Part shown: positions 19,224 through 27,565 of the stretch, piece by piece
How positions within the stretch are numbered: the first letter of the stretch is position 1
How the letters are laid out: each line of letters starts with the position of its first letter
Source: Burkholderia sp. SRS-46
Lineage (GTDB): Bacteria; Pseudomonadota; Gammaproteobacteria; Burkholderiales; Burkholderiaceae
Direction: 5' to 3'
Assembly: GCF_004343775.1 (NCBI RefSeq)
Contig: NZ_PTXL01000003.1
Coordinates: forward strand, 558,001 to 622,000
DNA: 64,000 nucleotides
Position numbers and translations under genes: made by a program
The notes under the pieces: generated by a model
Database searches by the model: none
What the model saw: only the letters and a program-made list of their open reading frames with translations
What the model was told of the DNA's origin: nothing

Positions 19224-20201
19224 ATGGATACTGTTTCGACGTGGTCGCTCCTTGTTCTGACCCTGCCCACGGAAAACGCGACGGCGCGCATGCGCTTCTG
19301 GCGCGCGCTCAAGGCGAAAGGGTGCGCGGTGTTGCGCGACGGCATCTACGTGCTGCCGTATACGGAGGAGCGCGAAAGCATGCTGCGCGACCTCGCCGGT
19401 GCGATCGCCGAAAGCGGCGGCACTGCCCACCTGTTGCGGGCGCCAAGCCTCGATGCCGCGCAGGAGCTGGAGTTTCGCGCGCTCTTCGATCGCGACGAGG
19501 AATACACCGCCTTCACCCGCGCGCTCGCGGATGCCCGCAAGACGCTTGCCGGGCAGTCCGCCACCGAACTGACGCGCCTGCTGCGCCGCCTGCGCAAGGA
19601 TTTCGACACCGTCCGGGCGATCGACTACTTCCCGGGCGACTCGGCGACCCGGGCTGAAGTCGCGTTGCAGGACTTCACCGCGCTCGTCGACACCGTGCTG
19701 TCGCCGGGCGAGCCGCACGCCGCGGAGCGCGCGATCCGCATGCTCGCGATCGACGCGTACCAAGGGCGTACCTGGGCGACACGCCAGCGCATGTGGGTCG
19801 ATCGCATCGCCAGCGCATGGCTGATCCGCCGCTTCATCGACGCGCGAGCCCGCTTCATCTGGCTCGCGTCGCCGGCGGATTGCCCGCCTGACGCGCTCGG
19901 CTTCGATTTCGACGGCGCCGCGTTCACCCATGTCGGCGAACGCGTGACGTTCGAGGTGCTGCTCGCGAGTTTCGGGCTCGACAAGGATCCGGCTTTGATG
20001 CGGCTCGGCGAAATCGTGCATGTGCTCGACGTCGGCGGCCCTGCCGTGCCCGAAGCGGCCGGCTTCGAGGCCGTGATGGCCGGCACGCGTCAACGTGCCG
20101 AAAACGACGATCAATTGCTGGAACGGATGGGCGCGGTGCTGGACGCGCTGTACGCGCACTTCGCATCGAATGGAAAGCGCGAGACAGGGGGGCGTTCATG
20201 A
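19224..20201 (+). CDS. chrB: Chromate resistance regulator ChrB
   Basis: A 325-residue ChrB protein: N-terminal ChrB domain (to about 170; STWSLLVLTLP...RDGIYVLPY) and C-terminal ChrB_C domain (about 185-315) with the WVDRIASAWLIRRFID motif. ChrB acts as a chromate-responsive regulator of chrA in related bacteria. Its stop overlaps the chrA start (ATGA), showing coupling. There is no ribosome site before ATG and the predicted promoter places the transcript start at the ATG, so the mRNA may be leaderless. The first gene of the chromate cluster. Confidence 0.92.
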   Translation: MDTVSTWSLLVLTLPTENATARMRFWRALKAKGCAVLRDGIYVLPYTEERESMLRDLAGAIAESGGTAHLLRAPSLDAAQELEFRALFDRDEEYTAFTRALADARKTLAGQSATELTRLLRRLRKDFDTVRAIDYFPGDSATRAEVALQDFTALVDTVLSPGEPHAAERAIRMLAIDAYQGRTWATRQRMWVDRIASAWLIRRFIDARARFIWLASPADCPPDALGFDFDGAAFTHVGERVTFEVLLASFGLDKDPALMRLGEIVHVLDVGGPAVPEAAGFEAVMAGTRQRAENDDQLLERMGAVLDALYAHFASNGKRETGGRS

Positions 20202-21376
20202 CCGCGACCATAGCGACGAACAAGCCGGCCTACACGCTGGGCCAACTGGTCGGATACATGCTGCGTCTTGGCGCGTTCGGCTTCGGCGGCCCGGTCGCGC
20301 TCGCCGGCTACATGCGTCGCGACCTGGTCGAGCGGCACGGGTGGATCACGGAAGCGGACTACAAGGAAGGGCTGACGCTCGCGCAGCTCGCGCCGGGGCC
20401 GATGGCTGCTCAACTCGCGATCTATCTCGGCTTCGTCCACTACCGGATTCTCGGCGCGACCCTGGTCGGGCTCGCGTTCGTGCTGCCGTCGTTCCTGATG
20501 GTCCTCGGGCTTGGCGTCGCCTATACGCACTTCGGCGGCCTGTCGTGGATGCAGGCGGTCTTCTACGGCGTCGGGGCCGCAGTGGTCGGCATCATCGCGA
20601 TGAGCGCATACAAGCTGACGACGAAAACCGTCGGCAGCGACAAGCTGCTCTGGGCGATCTTCCTGACGCTGGCTGCCGTGACCTTCATCACGGAATCGGA
20701 AATCGCGTGGCTCTTTGTCGTCGCCGGCTTGATCGGCTGGTTCTGGCGGGCCCCGCCGAAATGGCTGCGCAAGGGCGGGCTGAATGCGCTCGCCGGCGTT
20801 GACCTGCCGGCGGCCAGCGGCCTGTTGAGCGGCATCGATCTTCCGCAACTCGCGCAGATCGGCGTGTTCTTCGCCAAAGCGGGCGCGTTCGTGTTCGGGT
20901 CGGGGCTCGCGATCGTGCCGTTCCTGTACGGCGGCGTCGTGACCGAACATCACTGGCTCAACGACAAGCAGTTCGTCGACGCCGTCGCGGTCGCGATGAT
21001 CACGCCGGGGCCGGTCGTGATTACGGTCGGCTTTATCGGGTATATCGTGGCGGGCCTGCCCGGCGCGTGCGTCGCCGCGCTCGGCACGTTCCTGCCTTGC
21101 TATCTGTTCACCATCATTCCCGCGCCTTACGTGAAGAAGTACGGCCACCGGCCCGACGTCAAGGCATTCGTCGACGGCATCACCGCGGCAGCCGTGGGCG
21201 CGATCACGGGCTCCGTCCTTGTCATCGCGAAGCGCTCGATCGTCGACATCCCCACGGCCGTCATTGCCGTTGCAACCGTGCTGGTGCTGTGGCGCTTCAA
21301 GAAGCTCCAGGAACCGGTGATCGTGACCGCCGCGGCACTCTTCGGGCTGGTGGCTTACCCGCTGCTTCATCATTGA
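20198..21376 (+). CDS. chrA: Chromate efflux transporter ChrA
   Basis: A 392-residue inner-membrane protein of the long-chain CHR family, formed by two homologous halves. The first has GAFGFGGPVALAGYM and QLAPGPMAAQLA; the second has FFAKAGAFVFGSGLAIVPFL and ITPGPVVITVGFIGY. ChrA exports chromate from the cytoplasm. It is translationally coupled to chrB. Its length and both half motifs are complete, so the transporter should be functional. Confidence 0.95.
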   Translation: MTATIATNKPAYTLGQLVGYMLRLGAFGFGGPVALAGYMRRDLVERHGWITEADYKEGLTLAQLAPGPMAAQLAIYLGFVHYRILGATLVGLAFVLPSFLMVLGLGVAYTHFGGLSWMQAVFYGVGAAVVGIIAMSAYKLTTKTVGSDKLLWAIFLTLAAVTFITESEIAWLFVVAGLIGWFWRAPPKWLRKGGLNALAGVDLPAASGLLSGIDLPQLAQIGVFFAKAGAFVFGSGLAIVPFLYGGVVTEHHWLNDKQFVDAVAVAMITPGPVVITVGFIGYIVAGLPGACVAALGTFLPCYLFTIIPAPYVKKYGHRPDVKAFVDGITAAAVGAITGSVLVIAKRSIVDIPTAVIAVATVLVLWRFKKLQEPVIVTAAALFGLVAYPLLHH

Positions 21377-21442
21377 TTCGCGCCCGTACCCGTCTGGAGC
21401 GCGCGCTGCAAGGCGGAAGCGTCGAGAAGAAGGAGAAGCGCC

Positions 21443-21583
21443 ATGAAATGGATGACGCGTGAACGGCCGAAGATCGATCGCATTGCGTGCCCGTGGCTGA
21501 TCGCCCGATACGAGCAGCTCCGGCACGGGATGGTGATCTACGACGCGCTCTACGCATGGTGTCAGCGCGATGCATGTCCCTAA
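21443..21583 (+). pseudogene. Internally deleted ChrB_C/ChrE-like gene (46 codons left)
   Basis: The reading frame begins MKWMTRERPKIDRIACPWLIA, the N-terminus of the ChrB_C-only chromate resistance proteins, and then jumps to HGMVIYDALYAWCQRD, their C-terminus. The usual protein is about 150 residues, so roughly 100 internal codons are gone while the frame is kept. A strong AAGGAGAAG ribosome site remains, so a 46-residue peptide may still be made. It lies between chrA and an MFS gene whose start overlaps its end. A functional mini-protein cannot be excluded. Confidence 0.7.
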
Positions 21584-22838
21584 CGGCCGCGTGGCCGTCT
21601 CGTTCGCGCTCCGTCTCTCGCGCAGGCTTCTTCCGGACGGCGTCGAGCCTGCCGCGTGGATCATCCTCGCGAGCCGGAGTTTGCGCGGCTTTTGCGACGG
21701 CTTCATCGCGGTGCTGCTCCCCGCGTACTTGCTCTCGCTCGGTCTCGCGCAAATCGACGTCGGACTGATCAGCACCGCGACGTTGATGGGTTCGGCTGTC
21801 GCGACGATCGCGGTCGGCGTAGTGGCCGGCCGCTTCCCGCACCGTCGGATGTTGACGCTCGCAGCCGTCCTGATGGCCGCCACCGGCATCGGGTTCGCCA
21901 GCCTGTCGACCATGTGGCCGCTGCTTGTCGTCGCCTTCGTCGGCACGCTCAATCCGAGTTCCGGTGACGTCAGCCTGTTCTTGCCGCTCGAGCAGGCACG
22001 TCTTGCCGAAGCGGCAACCGGTCATGCGCGCACCGCGCTGTTTGCACGCTACAGCCTGGTCGGCGCCGTGTCGGCCGCATCGGGATCGCTCGCCGCAGGC
22101 TTGCCAATCTGGCTTGCTTCACATGCGGGGGTTTCACTGCTGGCCGCGATGCGCGCGATGTTCCTCGTCTATGCGGCGACAGGTCTGACCGTCTGCGTGC
22201 TGTACACAAGATTGCCGCGGACAGGATCGCACGCAGCGGCGGCAGCACCTCCGCTCGGGCCATCGCGGCGCATCGTCACGCGGCTTGCGCTGCTGTTCAG
22301 CGTCGACGCGTTCGCGGGCGGCCTCGTCGTCAACTCGCTGCTGTCGCTCTGGCTGATGCAGCGGTTCGGGTTCTCCGTCAGCGCGGCGGGCCGGTTCTTT
22401 TTCTGCACCGGTCTGCTTGCCGCAGGCTCCCAACTCGCGGCGGCGCCGCTCTCGCGCAAGATCGGCCTGCTCAATACGATGGTCTTCACGCACATCCCGT
22501 CGAGCATCTGCCTGATCGGTGCGGCGCTGGCGCCGTCGCTGCCGGTGACGCTGGCGCTGCTGCTGATGCGCAGCGCCTTGTCGCAAATGGACGTGCCGAC
22601 GCGAACCGCCTACGTGATGGCCGTCGTCACGCCGGCGGAGCGCCCGGCCGCCGCCAGCTTCACGTCCGTCCCGCGCAGCCTCGCGGCCGCGATCGCACCG
22701 ACGCTGGCGGGCGGATTGTTCGGCCTTGGATGGCTCGGCGTGCCGTTGGTCGCATGCGGTGCGCTGAAGATCGGGTATGACCTTTCGCTGCTGGTCGCGT
22801 TCCGCCACGTCAAGCCGGACGAAGAGGCCAGGCCATAG
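21570..22838 (+). CDS. MFS transporter of the chromate cluster
   Basis: A 422-residue major-facilitator permease with 12 predicted membrane segments and the MFS loop motif between TM2 and TM3 (GVVAGRFPHRRML). The substrate is unknown; MFS genes frequently accompany chrBA, so it may export chromate-related or organic compounds. ATG 21570 lies inside the deleted ChrE-like remnant and overlaps its end by 14 bases, so the true start may have been changed by the deletion; the first hydrophobic segment begins only about 30 residues in. Confidence 0.8.
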   Translation: MHVPNGRVAVSFALRLSRRLLPDGVEPAAWIILASRSLRGFCDGFIAVLLPAYLLSLGLAQIDVGLISTATLMGSAVATIAVGVVAGRFPHRRMLTLAAVLMAATGIGFASLSTMWPLLVVAFVGTLNPSSGDVSLFLPLEQARLAEAATGHARTALFARYSLVGAVSAASGSLAAGLPIWLASHAGVSLLAAMRAMFLVYAATGLTVCVLYTRLPRTGSHAAAAAPPLGPSRRIVTRLALLFSVDAFAGGLVVNSLLSLWLMQRFGFSVSAAGRFFFCTGLLAAGSQLAAAPLSRKIGLLNTMVFTHIPSSICLIGAALAPSLPVTLALLLMRSALSQMDVPTRTAYVMAVVTPAERPAAASFTSVPRSLAAAIAPTLAGGLFGLGWLGVPLVACGALKIGYDLSLLVAFRHVKPDEEARP

Positions 22839-22939
22839 CGGACTTGGCGATCACGCGAGGAGCCAACACGAAGCGACGCATCACCGCATGACAAGAATGC
22901 GCGCCTTTTACTTACCTGCCGTCAATGGAGCCATGACCC

Positions 22940-23863
22940 ATGTCACGTCCAAGAAAACTCACGCAAGCGGCTGCCGCCGCGTTGGTTGCCTGCGTTATAG
23001 CCGGCCAGGCCGGAGCGCAGCAGCATGCCGGGATCGACACCGCGCAAATCGAGCAGATCACCGGGATGAAGGGTGCCTATTCGGCGAAAGAGAACGTCTT
23101 CAAGGTCACGATGCCGCGCAACGATGTGAAGGTACAGGTCGATGAGTGGGCGATGCCGCCGTTCATGGGGCTCACGTCGTGGGCCGCGTTCACGCCGGGG
23201 CATCACGGACAGGCGATGATGATGGGCGACACCGTGCTGTTCGAGGACGAAGTCAATCCGGTGATGAGTGCGGCGCTCAATGCCGGTCTCGACGTGACGG
23301 CGCTCCACAATCATTTCTTCTTCGACCGACCCAAGGTCTATTTCATGCACATCGCCGGCACGGGCGATTCGGCGAAACTCGCTGAAAGCGTGAAGCAGAT
23401 CTACGACAAGATCGCGGAGGTCCGCGCCGCGCACCCGACTCCGGAAAGCGTCTTCCCCGGCCACATCGCCGAGTCGAGCACCATCACGGCAGCGCCGCTC
23501 GAGGCGGTATTCGGGTCGAAGGGACAAACGAACAACGGCATGTTCAAGATCGTGATCGGCAAGCCGGCGAGCATGCACGGCACCAAGATCGGCAGCGAGA
23601 TGGGCGTCAATACGTGGGCGGCATTCGCCGGCTCGGACGACGAAGCCGTGGTCGACGGTGACTTCGCAATGCGCGAAAGCGAACTGCAGGCCGTGCTGAA
23701 GAGCATGCGTGCATCGGGAATCAACATCGTTGCAATCCACCAGCACATGGCGGGCGAATCGCCGCGCATCCCGTTCCTGCATTTCTGGGGCAAGGGCAAG
23801 GCCGTCGATCTGGCGAAGGGGGTGAAGGGCGCGCTGGATGCCCAGGCGGCCGTGGGTCATTGA
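22940..23863 (+). CDS. Secreted DUF1259 (LppY/LpqO-like) protein
   Basis: A 307-residue exported protein: signal peptide ending near AGAQQ, followed by two tandem DUF1259 units. Each unit has a DV-type core and a His-rich motif: VTALHNHFFFDRPKVYFMHI in the first and IVAIHQHMAGESPRIPFLHF in the second. The repeated H-x-H ... H pattern suggests metal binding. The function is unknown. It follows the MFS gene in the same orientation and belongs to the chromate cluster by position. Confidence 0.82.
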   Translation: MSRPRKLTQAAAAALVACVIAGQAGAQQHAGIDTAQIEQITGMKGAYSAKENVFKVTMPRNDVKVQVDEWAMPPFMGLTSWAAFTPGHHGQAMMMGDTVLFEDEVNPVMSAALNAGLDVTALHNHFFFDRPKVYFMHIAGTGDSAKLAESVKQIYDKIAEVRAAHPTPESVFPGHIAESSTITAAPLEAVFGSKGQTNNGMFKIVIGKPASMHGTKIGSEMGVNTWAAFAGSDDEAVVDGDFAMRESELQAVLKSMRASGINIVAIHQHMAGESPRIPFLHFWGKGKAVDLAKGVKGALDAQAAVGH

Positions 23864-23935
23864 CGTTTGCCGCATCGCGTCGCCGCCGCACCTGGATTGC
23901 AGCAGGTGTGGCGGCGGCTGTCACGGGATGAAATC

Positions 23936-24976
23936 ATGAAGCACATCCGAAACCGGCGTTTCCGCCTTCTCGGACTCGTCGCAATGTCCGTCGCACTGGC
24001 GGTGACGGGTGTCGTTATCCAACGGGTCGATGCCGAGGCCGACGATCTCTCCGTCGGCAGCCTGCCACTGAAGCACGTCGCGGACATTCCGCTCCCCGGG
24101 CGCACGACGCGGCTCGACTATGCGAGCCTGGACCCCGGCCGCAACCTGCTGTTCATCGCCCATCTCGGCGATGGGGACGTGATCGTATTCGATACGCAAG
24201 CGTCACGCGTCACCGCGCGGATTGCGGATGTCCCGTCGGTGCACGGCGTGCTCGCGATTCCAGCGTTGTCGCGCGTGTACGCTTCCGCTACCGGCACGGA
24301 CGAGATCGTCGCAATCGACGCCGCGACGCTGAAAATCGTCGCGCGCATGCCGGGAGGGCATTACCCGGACGGGATGGCCTATGCGCCGGACGCGCGCAAG
24401 CTGTACGTCGCCGATGAATACGGGAAAACGGAAACGGTCATCGATGTCCGGCGCAACCGGCGCGTCGCGACGATCCCGCTCGACGGCGAGGCCGGCAACA
24501 CGCAATACGACCCGGTTTCCCGACACATCTTTGTGAACGTCCAGACACGTCGCCAACTCGTCGAAATCGATCCGGCGACGGACAGCGTCGTCGGCCGCTT
24601 CGATCTGCCGGGCGCGAAAGGCAATCACGGCCTGTTGATCGATTCGAAGGATCGTCTCGCCTTCGTCGCGTGCGAGGGTAACGACAAGCTGATCGTCTTT
24701 GATCTGCGCTCGAAGCAGATCATTCGATCATTCGATGTTGGGACAGATCCGGACGTGCTTGCCTTCGATCCGGCGCTCGGCAAACTTTTTGTCGCGGGTG
24801 AAGCGGGCACGGTGTCGATGTTCAGCGTGACCGGTGCCAACGTCGCGAAAGTCGGCGATGCTTACCTCGGACCCAATGCCCACGTCGTGTCGGTTGATCC
24901 GAATACGCACCGGGCGTACTTCCCGTTGATGAATGTCGGTGGGCACCCGGCGCTGCGCGTGATGGCGCTCCGATAG
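23936..24976 (+). CDS. YVTN-type beta-propeller protein, probably periplasmic
   Basis: A 346-residue protein with an N-terminal signal/anchor (about residues 9-30) and repeated YVTN/NHL-like blades (for example RKLYVADEYGKTETVIDV and GKLFVAGEAGTVSMFSV), predicting a seven-blade propeller outside the cytoplasm. Such proteins act as binding scaffolds; no catalytic residues are recognisable. It is the last gene of the chromate-linked run. The start is taken at MKHIRNRRFRLLG, which gives a normal signal peptide. Confidence 0.8.
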   Translation: MKHIRNRRFRLLGLVAMSVALAVTGVVIQRVDAEADDLSVGSLPLKHVADIPLPGRTTRLDYASLDPGRNLLFIAHLGDGDVIVFDTQASRVTARIADVPSVHGVLAIPALSRVYASATGTDEIVAIDAATLKIVARMPGGHYPDGMAYAPDARKLYVADEYGKTETVIDVRRNRRVATIPLDGEAGNTQYDPVSRHIFVNVQTRRQLVEIDPATDSVVGRFDLPGAKGNHGLLIDSKDRLAFVACEGNDKLIVFDLRSKQIIRSFDVGTDPDVLAFDPALGKLFVAGEAGTVSMFSVTGANVAKVGDAYLGPNAHVVSVDPNTHRAYFPLMNVGGHPALRVMALR

Positions 24977-25178
24977 CGCGCGGACGCTCGTGAAGCGTTC
25001 CCTCCGAGGCCAGCCCGGGCACGGGGTGGCCCGGCGTTCACTGATGCGCTCTGCCGCGATTGGCGGGCTCCGGACGAGACATCGACACGCGTGAACCGGC
25101 ACACGCCGTCATGCCGGCGGCATAATCTGGCTGCGTCGCCGCAAGCCTTGCGCGATCTTGCCACTCACTTCCGACCCT
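24977..25178. other. 202-bp gap upstream of the EamA permease
   Basis: No gene seen. The region ends the chromate-linked run and carries the upstream sequence of the next permease gene; no clear promoter or operator was recognised. Confidence 0.4.
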
Positions 25179-26240
25179 ATGCATACGAGATTCAACGCGA
25201 TCGTCGTCGCCCTGACCGCCGCCGCGCTGTTCGGCGCGGCCACGCCGCTTGCCAAGGCGCTGCTCGGCGCGATGTCCCCGTTCATGGTGGCGGGCTTGTT
25301 CTACCTGGGCAGCGGGATCGGCCTCGGCGCTGGGATCCTGATCCGCCGGCTGCGGCGGCCCGCCGCGCCGGCCGGCGACGGCCACGCACTGAAAAAATCC
25401 GAGATTCCATGGCTGGCCGGCGCGATCGCGGCAGGCGGCGTCGCCGGGCCCGCGTTGCTGATGCTCGGGCTCGCGAGCACGCCGGCCGCCACGAGCGCGC
25501 TGCTGCTCAACCTGGAGGGCGTGCTGACGGCAGTGATCGCGTGGGTGGTGTTCCGCGAGAACGTCGACCTGCAGGTGTTTCTCGGCATGGTGGCGATCGT
25601 CGCCGGCGGCGTGCTGCTGTCGTGGAAGCCGGCGGCGGCGGGCGTGCCGATCGGCGCGCTGCTGATCGTCGGCGCGTGCCTGTGCTGGGCGATCGACAAC
25701 AACCTCACGCGCAAGGTGTCGGCGAACGACGCGATGGTGATCGCGTGCCTGAAGGGCCTGTTTGCCGGCCCGGTCAACATCGCGATCGCCGTGGCGACCG
25801 GCGCCGCGCTGCCGGCCGTCACGACCACGGCCGCGACGATGCTGACGGGCCTCGCCGGCTACGGCATCAGCCTCGTGCTGTTCGTCGTCGCGCTGCGCGA
25901 TCTCGGCACCGCGCGCACGGGCGCGTATTTCTCGGTCGCGCCGCTGTTCGGCGTCGCGCTTGCGCTGCTGATCTGGCCGGAGATGCCGTCGGCCGCGTTC
26001 TGGGCCGCGGCCGCGCTGATGGCGCTCGGCATCTGGCTGCACGTGCGCGAACGGCACGAGCACGAGCACACGCACGACCGGCTGGAGCATACGCATCGGC
26101 ACCGCCACGACGCGCATCACCAGCACACGCACGACTTTCCGTACGAAGGCGACGAGCCGCACACGCATCCGCACGTGCACTTGCCGATCACGCATTCGCA
26201 CGCGCATTTTCCGGATATTCATCACCGTCATCGGCATTGA
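25179..26240 (+). CDS. EamA/DMT-family permease with His-rich C-terminal tail
   Basis: A 353-residue inner-membrane protein with ten predicted helices arranged as two EamA repeats. The last 60 residues form a cytoplasmic or periplasmic tail with 23 histidines (HEHEHTHD, HTHRHRHDAHHQHTHD, HTHPHVH, HHRHRH). EamA proteins export metabolites or amino acids; the tail points to divalent metal binding, as in CDF or HupE-type proteins. ATG 25179 is preferred over a TTG at 25158. The next gene encodes a cupredoxin, which also fits a metal theme. The substrate is unproven. Confidence 0.85.
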   Translation: MHTRFNAIVVALTAAALFGAATPLAKALLGAMSPFMVAGLFYLGSGIGLGAGILIRRLRRPAAPAGDGHALKKSEIPWLAGAIAAGGVAGPALLMLGLASTPAATSALLLNLEGVLTAVIAWVVFRENVDLQVFLGMVAIVAGGVLLSWKPAAAGVPIGALLIVGACLCWAIDNNLTRKVSANDAMVIACLKGLFAGPVNIAIAVATGAALPAVTTTAATMLTGLAGYGISLVLFVVALRDLGTARTGAYFSVAPLFGVALALLIWPEMPSAAFWAAAALMALGIWLHVRERHEHEHTHDRLEHTHRHRHDAHHQHTHDFPYEGDEPHTHPHVHLPITHSHAHFPDIHHRHRH

Positions 26241-26303
26241 TCGGACAGCCAGTCGCAGCTGGCGCGCAGGGCGGGGGGCGGCCGGGATTCCGTTGCAAGG
26301 ATC

Positions 26304-26337
26304 GGCGGGCGGCGCATGGCGTCACGCGCCGTCCGCC
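26304..26337. terminator. Hairpin between the convergent EamA and cupredoxin genes
   Basis: A 12-bp inverted repeat with one G:U pair (26304-26315 with 26326-26337, 10-nt loop) lies between two convergent genes. It lacks a T-run; a probable bidirectional 3'-end structure. Confidence 0.45.
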
Positions 26338-26344
26338 TGAAGCG

Positions 26345-26761
26345 TCAGCGTGAAACGACCAGCGTCGCATGCATGCCGGCCGCGTAGTGGCCGGGCTTGT
26401 TGCAGATCACCGCGTAACGGCCCGGCGCAAGCGTGAGCGTCACGCGCTTGTGTCGGCCGGATGCGACGTCCTCGACTTCGCCGATCTTGTGCAGGCGCTC
26501 TTCCAGAACTTCTCCCTTGCGAACCGGCAGCGCGCCGTCGGCGAGATTCGTCTTCAGCACGACGAGCTCGTGCGCCATGTTGTTGTCGGCCGAGTTCGCG
26601 ACGTCGAACGTGACCTTGCCCGCCTTCACATCATGCGGCTCGAGTTGAATGGCGTCCGATCGCAATGTCGCCTTGACGGTTTGCTGCGCGTGGGCCGCCT
26701 GCGATCCAATGCCGAGCGCGGCCACGCTTGCGACGAGCGCAGTACGCCAAGTCATGTCCAT
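26345..26761 (-). CDS. Periplasmic cupredoxin (type 1 copper protein)
   Basis: A 138-residue secreted protein: signal peptide (cleavage near AHAQQ) and a cupredoxin domain. The type 1 copper ligands are visible: His in NMAHELVVL, then Cys, His and Met in CNKPGHYAAGM (C-x4-H-x4-M). It could carry electrons or bind copper in the periplasm. ATG 26761 has a GGGAGG ribosome site. It resembles the small plastocyanin/azurin-like proteins found in metal-resistance loci; no partner oxidase or reductase is adjacent. Confidence 0.85.
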   Translation of the reverse strand: MDMTWRTALVASVAALGIGSQAAHAQQTVKATLRSDAIQLEPHDVKAGKVTFDVANSADNNMAHELVVLKTNLADGALPVRKGEVLEERLHKIGEVEDVASGRHKRVTLTLAPGRYAVICNKPGHYAAGMHATLVVSR

Positions 26762-26944
26762 GACTGCCTCCCTTTTTCGATGAAACGTTGTGCCTGTCGA
26801 TACAGGTGCGAACACCGCGCGGCGTACGTGCGGTAAACGTTCGGCTCGGGCGGCTTATTCCGGGGGCGGTTGGGGTTTCTCGACGGGGCGGGCAGGCACT
26901 CGACGGCGGCGCGCGGCGGCACAGTCGCGGGTAACGCCGGCACT

Positions 26945-26968
26945 CGCTATATTCTGCTGTATATTACG
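26945..26968 (+). promoter_or_regulatory. ModE-like box 1
   Basis: A 24-bp element with left half CGCTATATT and right half TATATTACG resembles the E. coli ModE site. It shares 17 of 24 positions with a second copy at 30457-30480, including the last ten bases. It ends 5 bp before the first ATG of the downstream gene. Confidence 0.65.
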
Positions 26969-26973
26969 GGGCC

Positions 26974-27543
26974 ATGAAGAAGCGACGCGTGGCTGGACGG
27001 CGCGCGTTCGATCGCAGCGAGGGCGGGATGGATGAACGGGCGCAGCAGGACGGCGTCGCGGACGGCGGGCTGTCCGCCAGGATCGTGCCGTTGAGGCGGC
27101 GCGAGGACGGACCGCGTGCGGAACGGATCGCGCACGTGGTCGATGCGTTCGGGCGGTTGCGTGGCAGCGTCGAGCGTTTCGTCGCGATGCTCGCGCGGCG
27201 CGACACGGCGGCGCGGGTCTCCGGCGCATCGGACGTCATGCCGTTCGATGCGTTGTTGCAGGCACTCGCCGCGCATGCCGAGCGGGCGGGATTCCGCCGC
27301 CTGCCGGAACTGAACCGCTGCATCGAGCGCGCGCGGGCGGCGGAACGGCACCGCGACGTGATCTTCGTGCAGGCGCCGCCGGCCAGCGACGCCGCGTTGT
27401 GCGACGCGGCCGTCGCGCTGGAGCGGCTCGATGCCGAGTTCGTCGGCCTGTGCGTCGCGCACGTGCTCGCGAGTCACCCGGCGCACCCGTTGCCGACCGA
27501 TGCGGCGGCGATGCCGCGCGGCGGACGCGAGATCGTCGCGTGA
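26974..27543 (+). CDS. Unknown protein of the molybdenum-linked module
   Basis: A 189-residue, Arg/Ala-rich soluble protein with no family I recognise. It is predicted mostly helical, with segments around HVVDAFGRLRGSVERFVAML and DAAVALERLDAEFVGLCVAHV; no signal peptide or membrane helix. ATG 26974 lies only 5 bp after a ModE-like box; an in-frame ATG at 27028 has a better GAGGG ribosome site and may be the true start. The next gene (DUF2325) follows after 22 bp, so the two are probably one operon. Function unknown. Confidence 0.6.
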   Translation: MKKRRVAGRRAFDRSEGGMDERAQQDGVADGGLSARIVPLRRREDGPRAERIAHVVDAFGRLRGSVERFVAMLARRDTAARVSGASDVMPFDALLQALAAHAERAGFRRLPELNRCIERARAAERHRDVIFVQAPPASDAALCDAAVALERLDAEFVGLCVAHVLASHPAHPLPTDAAAMPRGGREIVA

Positions 27544-27565
27544 ATGTCTTTTGAAAGAGGTCTGA

